Shown here: piece by piece, positions 45,101 through 51,353 of the stretch
How the letters are laid out: the number at the start of each line of letters is the position of its first letter
Numbering within the stretch: the first letter of the stretch is position 1
Assembly (NCBI RefSeq): GCF_902652685.1
Contig: NZ_CACRUY010000001.1
Span: forward strand, 248,001-312,000
Origin: Mycobacterium sp. Marseille-P9652
GTDB taxonomy: Bacteria; Actinomycetota; Actinomycetes; Mycobacteriales; Mycobacteriaceae
Length of the DNA: 64,000 nucleotides
Reading direction: 5' to 3'
Program-made: the position numbers and the translations under genes
Notes under the pieces: model-generated
Seen by the model: only the letters and a program-made list of their open reading frames with translations
Database searches by the model: none
What the model was told of the DNA's origin: nothing

Positions 45101-46735
45101 GCCATCGAGGACATCGGGCGGCTGCGCGACGGCGTCGGCGTGGCGGTTCCGCTGGGCGTGCCGGCGACCTTCACGGCGGAGGTGGCCGACCCGCTGGGCG
45201 AGCTGCTGAGCCGCTACGCGCGCACCCGCACCCCGTTCACCACGGCCCAGGCCGCCGCCCGCTTCGGCCTCGGCGTGCGGGTGACGGCCGACGTGCTCGG
45301 TCGCCTTGCATCCGACGGCCGCCTGGTGCGCGGCGACTTCGTCACGGGCGCGGACGTGGCCGGCACCGGCAGTGAACAGTGGTGCGACGCCGAGGTGTTG
45401 CGCATCCTGCGGCGGCGCTCCCTGGCGGCGCTGCGCGCGCAGGTCGAGCCGGTCAGCACCGCCGCCTACGGCCGGTTCCTGCCGGCCTGGCACCGGGTGA
45501 CCGACAGCGGCCACTCGGGCCTCGACGGGCTGATGTCGGTGATCGACCAGCTGGCCGGTGTCCGCATGCCGGCGTCGGCGATCGAGCCGCTGGTGCTGGG
45601 CCCGCGGGTGCGCGACTACTCCCCGGCCATGCTCGACGAGCTGCTCGCGACCGGCGAGGTCACCTGGTCGGGGTCCGGGTCGATCTCCGGCAGCGACGGC
45701 TGGGTCGCGCTACACGTCAGCGACTCGGCGCCGCTGACGCTGCCGCCGCTGACCCCGGAAATCGACCTCACCGACGCCCACCGCGCGATCCTGGAGACGC
45801 TCGCCGGCGGCGGCGCCTACTTCTTCCGGCAGCTCGCGCAGACCGGTGTCCCCGACTCCGAGCTCAAGGCGGCGCTCTGGGAACTGATCTGGGCCGGGCG
45901 CGTCACCGGCGACACGTTCGCCCCGGTCCGCGCCCTGCTGGGCGGCGGTGCGGCCCGCAAGCGCTCCGCGCCCGCGCACCGCGTGCAGCGCCCGCCCCGG
46001 CTGAGCCGGTACAGCGTCGCGCACGCCCAGCACCGCGCCGTCGACCCGACCGTCACCGGCCGGTGGTCGGCCGTGCCCACCCCCGAGCCGGACTCGACCG
46101 TGCGCGCCCACTTCCAGGCCGAGCTGCTGCTGGGCCGCCACGGCGTGCTCACCCGGGGCGCGGTGGCCGCCGAGAACGTGCCGGGCGGCTTCGCCACCCT
46201 CTACAAGGTGCTGAGCACCTTCGAGGACGCCGGCAGGTGCCAGCGCGGCTACTTCGTCGAGTCGCTCGGCGGGGCGCAGTTCGCGGTCGCGTCCACCGTC
46301 GACCGGCTGCGCGGGTTCTCCGACGGCGTCGACCCGGAGCGGCCGGAGTACCGGGCGGTGGTGCTGGCCGCCGCCGACCCCGCGAACCCTTACGGCGCCG
46401 CCCTGCCCTGGCCCGCGTCACCGGCGGACGGCGACGGCCCGGCGGCGCGGCCGGGCCGCAAGGCCGGCGCGCTGGTGGTGCTGGTGGACGGCAACCTGGC
46501 CTGGTTCCTGGAGCGCGGCGGCCGGTCGCTGCTCACCTTCACCGCCGACCCGGCCGCCTCCCGGGCGGCCGCCGCGGCGCTGGCCGACCTCGTTACGTCA
46601 CGGCGCGTCGCCGCCATCCTCGTCGAACGCATCGACGGGTCCCCGGCGCTGCAGCCCGCGGGCGACTCCGACGCGCTGGCCGCGCTCGCCGACGCGGGCT
46701 TCGCCCGCACGCCCCGCGGGATGCGGCTCCGGTGA
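42197..46735 (+). CDS. lhr: ATP-dependent 3'-5' DNA helicase Lhr
   Basis: A very large (1512-residue) superfamily 2 helicase linked to DNA repair, about the same length as Rv3296. Motifs in order: Q-like start TRFSPVTREWFASTFAAPT, Walker A APTGSGKTLAAFLWAL, LYVSPLKALAVDVERNL, Walker B VIVDEIHAI, GLSATVRPPEEL, VATSSLELGIDMGAVDLVIQ and QRIGRAGHQVGE. After the RecA domains come a winged-helix region, the Lhr-type beta-barrel and the long C-terminal domain. The GTG start at 42197 is assumed; it has no clear ribosome site. nei follows 15 bp downstream. Confidence 0.96.
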   Translation: MSTTDPLTRFSPVTREWFASTFAAPTTAQEHAWDAIADGHNTLVIAPTGSGKTLAAFLWALDSLSGAADRPAGTRVLYVSPLKALAVDVERNLRTPLAGLTRVAERRGVRPPAISVGVRSGDTPPAERRALIARPPDVLITTPESLFLMLTSAARDTLAGVQTVIVDEIHAIAAGKRGAHLALSLERLDELRGGRPAQRIGLSATVRPPEELARFLSGQQPTTIVAPQSAKTIDLAVQVPVPDMANLADNSIWPDVEARLVDLIEAHNSTIVFANSRRLAERLTARLNEIHAERNGAGPETDTNPKVAGGAPAHLMGSGQTYGAEPILARAHHGSVSKEQRAIVEDDLKRGLLKAVVATSSLELGIDMGAVDLVIQVEAPPSVASGLQRIGRAGHQVGEVSQGVLFPKHRTDLIGCAVTVQRMLAGQIETMRVPANPLDILAQHTVAAAALEPLDADRWFDTVRRSAPFATLPRSVYEATLDLLSGKYPSTDFAELRPRLVYDRDTGTLTARPGAQRLAVTSGGAIPDRGLFTVYLATDSEKPSRVGELDEEMVYESRPGDVISLGATSWRITEITHDRVLVIPAPGQPARLPFWRGDDAGRPAELGAALGAFTGELAGMKREAFDARCAALGFDAYATDNLWRLLDEQRTAAGVVPTDTTLLVERFRDELGDWRVILHSPYGLRVHGPLALAVGRRLRERYGIDEKPTASDDGIVVRLPDTLEETPPGAELFVFDADEIDPVVTDEVGGSALFASRFRECAARALLLPRRHPGKRSPLWQQRQRAAQLLEVARRYPDFPVVLETIRECLQDVYDVPALVELMAGIASRRVRVLEAETARPSPFAASLLFGYVGAFMYEGDSPLAERRAAALSLDSTLLAELLGRVELRELLDPDIIAATNRQLQHLSPDRAARDAEAVADLLRLLGPLTEDEVAARAGGADVGGWLEGLRAARRALTVSFADRTWWVAIEDIGRLRDGVGVAVPLGVPATFTAEVADPLGELLSRYARTRTPFTTAQAAARFGLGVRVTADVLGRLASDGRLVRGDFVTGADVAGTGSEQWCDAEVLRILRRRSLAALRAQVEPVSTAAYGRFLPAWHRVTDSGHSGLDGLMSVIDQLAGVRMPASAIEPLVLGPRVRDYSPAMLDELLATGEVTWSGSGSISGSDGWVALHVSDSAPLTLPPLTPEIDLTDAHRAILETLAGGGAYFFRQLAQTGVPDSELKAALWELIWAGRVTGDTFAPVRALLGGGAARKRSAPAHRVQRPPRLSRYSVAHAQHRAVDPTVTGRWSAVPTPEPDSTVRAHFQAELLLGRHGVLTRGAVAAENVPGGFATLYKVLSTFEDAGRCQRGYFVESLGGAQFAVASTVDRLRGFSDGVDPERPEYRAVVLAAADPANPYGAALPWPASPADGDGPAARPGRKAGALVVLVDGNLAWFLERGGRSLLTFTADPAASRAAAAALADLVTSRRVAAILVERIDGSPALQPAGDSDALAALADAGFARTPRGMRLR

Positions 46736-46750
46736 GCGCGCGGGGGCACC

Positions 46751-47515
46751 ATGCCCGAGGGTGACACCGTCTGGCACACCGCCGCCGTGCTGCGCGAGCA
46801 CCTCACCGGGCGCACGCTGACCCGCTGCGATGTCCGGGTGCCGAAGTTCGCCACCGTCGACCTCACCGGGCAGGTGGTGGACGAGGTGATCAGCCGGGGC
46901 AAGCACCTGTTCATCCGGGTCGGGACGGCGAGCATCCACTCGCACCTGAAGATGGACGGCAGCTGGCGGGTCGGCAACCGCCCGGTGCGGGTGGATCACC
47001 GCGCGCGGATCGTCCTGGAGGCCGGCCCGATCCGGGCCGTGGGCGTCGACCTGGGCGTCCTGGAGATCCTCGAGCGCGACCGCGACACCGAGGCCGTCGC
47101 GCACCTGGGACCCGACCTGCTGGGCCCCGACTGGGATCCCGTGCGCGCCGCGGCCAACCTGGTCGCGGACCACGCGCGGCCGCTCGGCGAGGCGCTGCTG
47201 GACCAGCGGGTGCTGGCCGGTGTGGGCAACGTCTACTGCAACGAATTGTGCTTCGTCAGCGGCCATTTGCCGACCGCCCCGGTGAGCGCGGTCACCGACC
47301 CGCGCCGGCTGGTTTCCCGCGCGCGGGACATGCTGTACCTGAACAGGTTTCGGTGGAACCGCTGCACCACCGGCGACACCAGGGCAGGACGGCAGCTGTG
47401 GGTCTACGGGCGCGCCGGGCAGCCGTGTCGTCGCTGCGGCACCCCCATCAGCTACGCCGAAGCCCGTGACTCCGGTGAGCGGGTGGCGTATTGGTGCCCG
47501 TCCTGCCAACATTGA
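46751..47515 (+). CDS. nei: Endonuclease VIII-type DNA glycosylase Nei2
   Basis: Fpg/Nei family DNA glycosylase/AP lyase that removes oxidised bases. The 254-residue protein begins MPEGDTVWH, so after Met removal the catalytic Pro and Glu are at the N-terminus. The helix-two-turn-helix region ([21 protein letters not shown]) and a C-terminal zinc finger are intact, with Cys pairs in [11 protein letters not shown] and YWCPSCQH. It lies directly downstream of lhr and probably shares its transcript. Counterpart: Rv3297. Confidence 0.95.
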   Translation: MPEGDTVWHTAAVLREHLTGRTLTRCDVRVPKFATVDLTGQVVDEVISRGKHLFIRVGTASIHSHLKMDGSWRVGNRPVRVDHRARIVLEAGPIRAVGVDLGVLEILERDRDTEAVAHLGPDLLGPDWDPVRAAANLVADHARPLGEALLDQRVLAGVGNVYCNELCFVSGHLPTAPVSAVTDPRRLVSRARDMLYLNRFRWNRCTTGDTRAGRQLWVYGRAGQPCRRCGTPISYAEARDSGERVAYWCPSCQH

Positions 47516-47519
47516 CCCC

Positions 47520-47834
47520 GTGCGATCACTGGCCGGCCTCCTGGCGGCGGTGGCGCTGCTCGGCGTCGCCGGAGCGCATCACCCCGCCGCTTCCGCCGAT
47601 GCGGTCGACACGGCGTTCCTCAACGCGATGAAGGCCAAGGGCATCGACTTCTCGTCGCCGCAGGCCGCGATCGTCGCCGCGCACGAGGTCTGCGACGAGC
47701 TCGACCTCGGCCGGCAGAAGTCCGACATCGCCGGGGAAGTCCAGAAGAACAGCAACCTCGACGGTTATCGCGCCGGGTTCTTCGTCGGCGCGAGCGTCGC
47801 CGCGTACTGCCCGAGGTACCACTCGGCGTCGTGA
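47520..47834 (+). CDS. DUF732 secreted protein
   Basis: A 104-residue mycobacterial DUF732 protein. An N-terminal signal peptide (VRSLAGLLAAVALLGVAGAH to about ASA) precedes DAVDTAFLNAMKAKGIDFSS, then HEVCDELDLGRQK, GYRAGFFVGASVAAYCPRY. The two Cys probably form a disulfide. The GTG at 47520 is 4 nt after the nei stop, and the frame is open further upstream inside nei. Function unknown. The pstS3-like gene converges with 3 bp between stop codons. Two close relatives lie at 50175 and 50634. Confidence 0.82.
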   Translation: MRSLAGLLAAVALLGVAGAHHPAASADAVDTAFLNAMKAKGIDFSSPQAAIVAAHEVCDELDLGRQKSDIAGEVQKNSNLDGYRAGFFVGASVAAYCPRYHSAS

Positions 47835-47837
47835 GTG

Positions 47838-48944
47838 TCAGGAGACGGCGTCGACGGCGGCCTTGAGCCGGCCCATGAATTCCTGCGGGATGGGGATGTA
47901 CCCGTTGTCCGCCAGGCCGTCCTGTCCGGCGCCGATCGTGGTCTGCAGGAACGCCCTGACGGCGGCGCCCGCCTGCGGGTCGGGGTATTTCGAGCAGACG
48001 ACCTCGTACGTCGCCAGCACGATCGGGTAGGACTCGGGCCGGTTGGGCCGGTAGAACGAGATCGTGTCGAGGGCCAGGTCGTTGCCCTGCTTGATGAACC
48101 ACGCCCCGGAGATGGTCTTGCCCACCGAGTCCGGGGTGATGGTCACCGGTTCGGGGCCCGCCGACGTGACGATCCTGGCCATGTTCAGGTGCTGCGCCTG
48201 GGCGAACGACCACTCGTTGTACGTGATCGCGCCTTCCATGCCCTTGACCGCGGCGGCCGCCCCGTCGTTGCCCTTGGCGCCCTCCCCGACGCCGCCGTTG
48301 AACTTCTTTCCGGCGCCCCGGCCCCAGACGCCGCCCGACGCCGTGTCCAGGTACTTCTGAAAGTTGTCGGTGGTGCCGGACTCGTCGCTGCGGAACACGA
48401 CGCGGATCGGCTCGGCGGGCAGGTCGACGCCGGGGTTCAGCGCCTGGATCGCGCCGTCGTTCCACGCGGTGATGGCGCCGTTGAAGATGTTGGCCGCGGT
48501 GCGGCCGTCGAGGGTCAGCGAATCCACGCCGTGGACGTTGTAGGCGATCGCGATGGGGCCGAACACCACCGGCAGGTTCCAGGCCGGCGAGCCGCACCGC
48601 TGCTGGGCCCGCGCGTACTCGTCGACGTTCAGCGGCGAATCCGATCCCGCGAAATCCGTTTGGCCGCCCAGGAATTCGCCGATTCCCGCGCCCGACCCGT
48701 TGGGCGTGTAGTCCAGCGACTGCCCGGGACACGCCTGTTCGAAGGCCTTGACGAAGCGGGTCATCGCGTTGGCCTCGGCCGTCGATCCGCTGGCCTTGAG
48801 CACCTGCTTGCCGCCGCACGCCGCTTTGGCCGCGCCCGCGGGGGCCTGGGTCGCGCCTCCCCCGGACTGGTGGCCGCCGCCGCACGCGGACACCAGCACT
48901 GCGGCCAGGACGGTCAGCGCGGAACCAAATCTGTTGAGCGGCAA
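47838..48944 (-). CDS. pstS3: Phosphate-binding lipoprotein PstS (PstS3-like)
   Basis: Periplasmic receptor of the high-affinity Pst phosphate ABC importer. The 368-residue product has a signal peptide ending in the lipobox LVSAC, then [40 protein letters not shown] and [18 protein letters not shown], the phosphate-contacting loops. It aligns well with remembered PstS3 (Rv0928). The best start is a TTG at 48944 ([10 protein letters not shown]), with an AAGGA site upstream, matching PstS3 MKLNRFGAAV; other in-frame starts lie at up to 48992. No pstC/A/B genes are adjacent, so it is an orphan receptor here. Confidence 0.9.
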   Translation of the reverse strand: MPLNRFGSALTVLAAVLVSACGGGHQSGGGATQAPAGAAKAACGGKQVLKASGSTAEANAMTRFVKAFEQACPGQSLDYTPNGSGAGIGEFLGGQTDFAGSDSPLNVDEYARAQQRCGSPAWNLPVVFGPIAIAYNVHGVDSLTLDGRTAANIFNGAITAWNDGAIQALNPGVDLPAEPIRVVFRSDESGTTDNFQKYLDTASGGVWGRGAGKKFNGGVGEGAKGNDGAAAAVKGMEGAITYNEWSFAQAQHLNMARIVTSAGPEPVTITPDSVGKTISGAWFIKQGNDLALDTISFYRPNRPESYPIVLATYEVVCSKYPDPQAGAAVRAFLQTTIGAGQDGLADNGYIPIPQEFMGRLKAAVDAVS

Positions 48945-49024
48945 CTCATTTCCTTCGTGAGTCGTTACTCGCGGCTTTGAGGCATGGTACAAGATCGCCG
49001 CTCACCCGGCATGTCGAGCGGCAG

Positions 49025-49957
49025 CTACTGGTCGCGGGCGTGCGCCAGGAAGAACTGCGCGATCACCTCGGAGCCGTTCAGCGCGCGGGTGGTGGGCCCG
49101 ATGACCGCCGTCGGCAGGTACTGCTTGCCTCCCGGCCAGGTGTGGCCGCCGTTGTCGATCTCGTAGAAGACCACCTCGGTCGATGCCGCACACGCCGCGG
49201 AGTCGAAGCGGTGGACCACGGTTCCGTCGCCGGCTGCCGGCAGCACCTGCGCTGCCGGATCCTCTTGGCAGCCATCGACAGAACGCCACCGGTCCACCAT
49301 GCCGACCGCCGACACCGCGTGGCTCACCCCGCCGCGGCCGCGCACCTCACCGCCCTTGAACGGCACCAGGCGGTCGGCGGTCCCGTGCACGGCCAGGACG
49401 GAGACGGGACGCGAGGGGTTGCAGGGCACGCCGACGCCGAGCGTGCCCGCGACCGGCGCGACGGCGGCGAAGACGTCGGCGCGCTCGCAGGCCAGCCTGT
49501 TGGACATGAAGCCGCCGTTGGACATGCCGGTGACGAACACGTGGCCCGGCGCGATGCCGTAGTCGTGCTGCAGCTTGGCGGCTAGGGCTACGAGGAATCC
49601 GAGGTCGTCGACGTGGTGGCGGTCGGCCGGCGACGCGCCCCGCCCGTCCGCCCAGCTCTTGTCGTAACCGTCGGGATAGGCCACCAGCAGGCCGTGCGCG
49701 TCGGCCACGGCGTCGAAGTCCGTCAGCCCCTGCTGACCGATCCCCGTTCCCCCGCCGCCGTGCAGGCTGAGCACCAGGCCGACGGGGTCGCCGGGCGGCA
49801 CGTGCAAGGTGTACGTCCGGTCCATCCCACCGGAGCGGAAGGTGCCCGGCAGGTCTTTCGAGCTGGCCGCCGACACGTGCCGCACGCCGCAACCGGCCAC
49901 GTACGCCGCCACGCATCCCGTCACGATGGCGAGCCGAAACCATCGCGCGTAATGCAT
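49025..49957 (-). CDS. lpqC: Lipoprotein esterase LpqC (PHB-depolymerase / feruloyl-esterase-like)
   Basis: A 310-residue secreted alpha/beta hydrolase (Rv3298c counterpart). The N-terminal signal ends in the lipobox VAGC. The body has LVLSLHGGGGTGIGQQGL (oxyanion loop), VAYPDGYDKSWADGRG, the nucleophile elbow FVTGMSNGGFMSNRLAC and a C-terminal GGHTWPGG His motif. It probably cleaves polyester or acetylated polysaccharide substrates at the cell surface. The ATG at 49957 is 7 nt after a TAATTT -10 element. No phosphate transporter genes accompany it. Confidence 0.92.
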   Translation of the reverse strand: MHYARWFRLAIVTGCVAAYVAGCGVRHVSAASSKDLPGTFRSGGMDRTYTLHVPPGDPVGLVLSLHGGGGTGIGQQGLTDFDAVADAHGLLVAYPDGYDKSWADGRGASPADRHHVDDLGFLVALAAKLQHDYGIAPGHVFVTGMSNGGFMSNRLACERADVFAAVAPVAGTLGVGVPCNPSRPVSVLAVHGTADRLVPFKGGEVRGRGGVSHAVSAVGMVDRWRSVDGCQEDPAAQVLPAAGDGTVVHRFDSAACAASTEVVFYEIDNGGHTWPGGKQYLPTAVIGPTTRALNGSEVIAQFFLAHARDQ

Positions 49958-49964
49958 GGGTGTC

Positions 49965-49970
49965 AAATTA
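49965..49970 (-). promoter_or_regulatory. Candidate -10 element (TAATTT) for lpqC, leaderless type
   Basis: On the minus strand TAATTT is followed by 7 nt and the lpqC ATG. The remaining ~200 bp to the next plus-strand gene show no other recognisable feature. Confidence 0.5.
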
Positions 49971-50174
49971 CCGATCCGGGCGGTGAATCGGCGAGGGCGG
50001 GCGGGTGAAGCGCGGCTGTCGGTCTCGGGGGGCCGCGGGAACCTACGCGAATGTTGGGACGTTCGCAATCTCGAGGATCATTGGATCACCCCAATGCTTA
50101 ACCTTCTGGCAACATCGGGAGCAACACTTGATGACGGCAACTGTTCGCGCATCTACATCGACGGGGAATCGACC

Positions 50175-50531
50175 ATGACCAGGATCCGTATCCGCAAGCC
50201 CGGCCGCCGGCTGTCGATTCTCGCCGCCGGCCCGCTGGTGGCGGCCTCGCTGTTTGCTCCGCTCGCAGTGGCAGCCCCCACTCCCAATCCCGGCTCGACC
50301 GACGACGCGTTCATCGCGGCGCTGCACGCCGACGGCATCGAGCACGAGTCGAGGCAGGCGGCGATCACCGCCGGTCACCTGGTGTGCCACCAGCTCGACA
50401 TGGGCAAGACGCAGGAGCAGGTGGCGACCGACGTGATGAACAGCAGCGGCATCGACGGCGACCACGCCGGGTATTTTGTGGCCATCGCCGAACGTGCGTA
50501 CTGCCCGCAATACGCCGACATCCCGTCGTAA
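50175..50531 (+). CDS. DUF732 secreted protein
   Basis: A 118-residue exported protein: a basic N-terminus (MTRIRIRKPGRRLSI), a hydrophobic signal core ending in AVA, then the DUF732 domain (DDAFIAALHADGIEHES, GHLVCHQLDMGKTQEQVA, GYFVAIAERAYCPQYAD) with its two Cys. It is more divergent from its neighbours at 47520 and 50634 than those are from each other. Start ATG 50175 with GGGGAA upstream. Function unknown. Confidence 0.8.
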   Translation: MTRIRIRKPGRRLSILAAGPLVAASLFAPLAVAAPTPNPGSTDDAFIAALHADGIEHESRQAAITAGHLVCHQLDMGKTQEQVATDVMNSSGIDGDHAGYFVAIAERAYCPQYADIPS

Positions 50532-50571
50532 CCGGGCCCGATCCTCGTAGGATCGCGAGTGCGCGGAGTGA

Positions 50572-50620
50572 CGCCCCCGGCGCGGCGCTTCGGGGGCGGT
50601 CGCCTCAGGGCGATTTTTTT
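50572..50620 (+). terminator. Hairpin plus T-run between two DUF732 genes
   Basis: CGCCCCCG (50572-50579) and CGGGGGCG (50591-50598) form an 8-bp stem. A second small CGCC-TCAG-GGCG stem is followed directly by seven T residues (50614-50620). A true T-run is rare in this GC-rich sequence, so this is the best intrinsic-terminator candidate in the window. It could instead act as a leader attenuator for the gene at 50634. Confidence 0.6.
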
Positions 50621-50633
50621 CAGGGGAGTTTTT

Positions 50634-50963
50634 ATGACCAGCACCGGCACCTTCGGTCGCCTGGCACCGGGCCTGGCGAGCCTGATGGTTGCGGTGGGGT
50701 TGCTCGGTTCGGCCGAGGCGACCGCGCACGCCGACGCCACCGATGACGCGTTCCTCGCGGCGCTCAACGCGAAGGGCATCAAATTCAACACGCCGGAAAG
50801 GGCGCTGATCGCGGCCCACGAGGTGTGCGACGAGCTCGACACCGGCAGGTCGGCGGCCCAGGTCGCGCAGACCGTTCAGAACAACAGCAACCTCGACGGG
50901 TACCACGCGGGCTTCTTCGTGGGCGCCGCCATCCGGGCCTACTGCCCGCAGCACACCTCTTAA
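50634..50963 (+). CDS. DUF732 secreted protein
   Basis: A 109-residue exported protein close to the one at 47520: signal peptide to about AHA, then ATDDAFLAALNAKGIKFNTPE, AAHEVCDELDTGRSAAQVA, NNSNLDGYHAGFFVGAAIRA and a final YCPQH. The shared NSNLDGY-x-AGFFVGA block suggests recent duplication. The ATG has a GGGGAG ribosome site 6-7 nt upstream, just after the T-run of the preceding hairpin. Function unknown. Confidence 0.85.
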   Translation: MTSTGTFGRLAPGLASLMVAVGLLGSAEATAHADATDDAFLAALNAKGIKFNTPERALIAAHEVCDELDTGRSAAQVAQTVQNNSNLDGYHAGFFVGAAIRAYCPQHTS

Positions 50964-51037
50964 CCTGATCGCAACGCGCGACACGACTTTCCCGTAACAG
51001 CGGCTTGTAGCATTGAGTCAGCCACGATTACGGAGTA

Positions 51038-51259
51038 ATGCAATTGTTTACACGGGTCATGTTTGCTGCGACCATCTCCCTCTCCCTTTCCCTCGGGCTT
51101 GCGGCCCAGGCCGGCGCCGACCCGACCGCCTTCGGAGGCCTGACCTGCGCTTGCCACGAAACGGCCCCGCCGGGCAGCGCCGTGCTCACCGACAAGATCA
51201 ACCAGGGCATCCACGACGGCCTGGGCACCCCGGGGACCGCGTCCGCGGTCGTGCAGTAA
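51038..51259 (+). CDS. Small secreted hypothetical protein
   Basis: A 73-residue exported protein I do not recognise. The N-terminal signal (MQLFTRVMFAATISLSLSLG, cleavage likely after AGA) leaves about 45 residues containing a CxC pair (GGLTCACHETAPPGS) and a short helical C-terminus. The ATG has GGAG four bases upstream. A TAGCAT hexamer at 51007-51012 may be the -10. It follows the DUF732 gene and converges on mgtA across 94 bp. Confidence 0.65.
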   Translation: MQLFTRVMFAATISLSLSLGLAAQAGADPTAFGGLTCACHETAPPGSAVLTDKINQGIHDGLGTPGTASAVVQ

Positions 51260-51353
51260 CTCTTCTTCAGCCCGCCGCGCCCGTCTTCGGTTGCCCCGGT
51301 GGGGTTTTCGGCGCCGACGACAGGCGCGTGCTCTTCGCCCGTGACCTTGCGAA

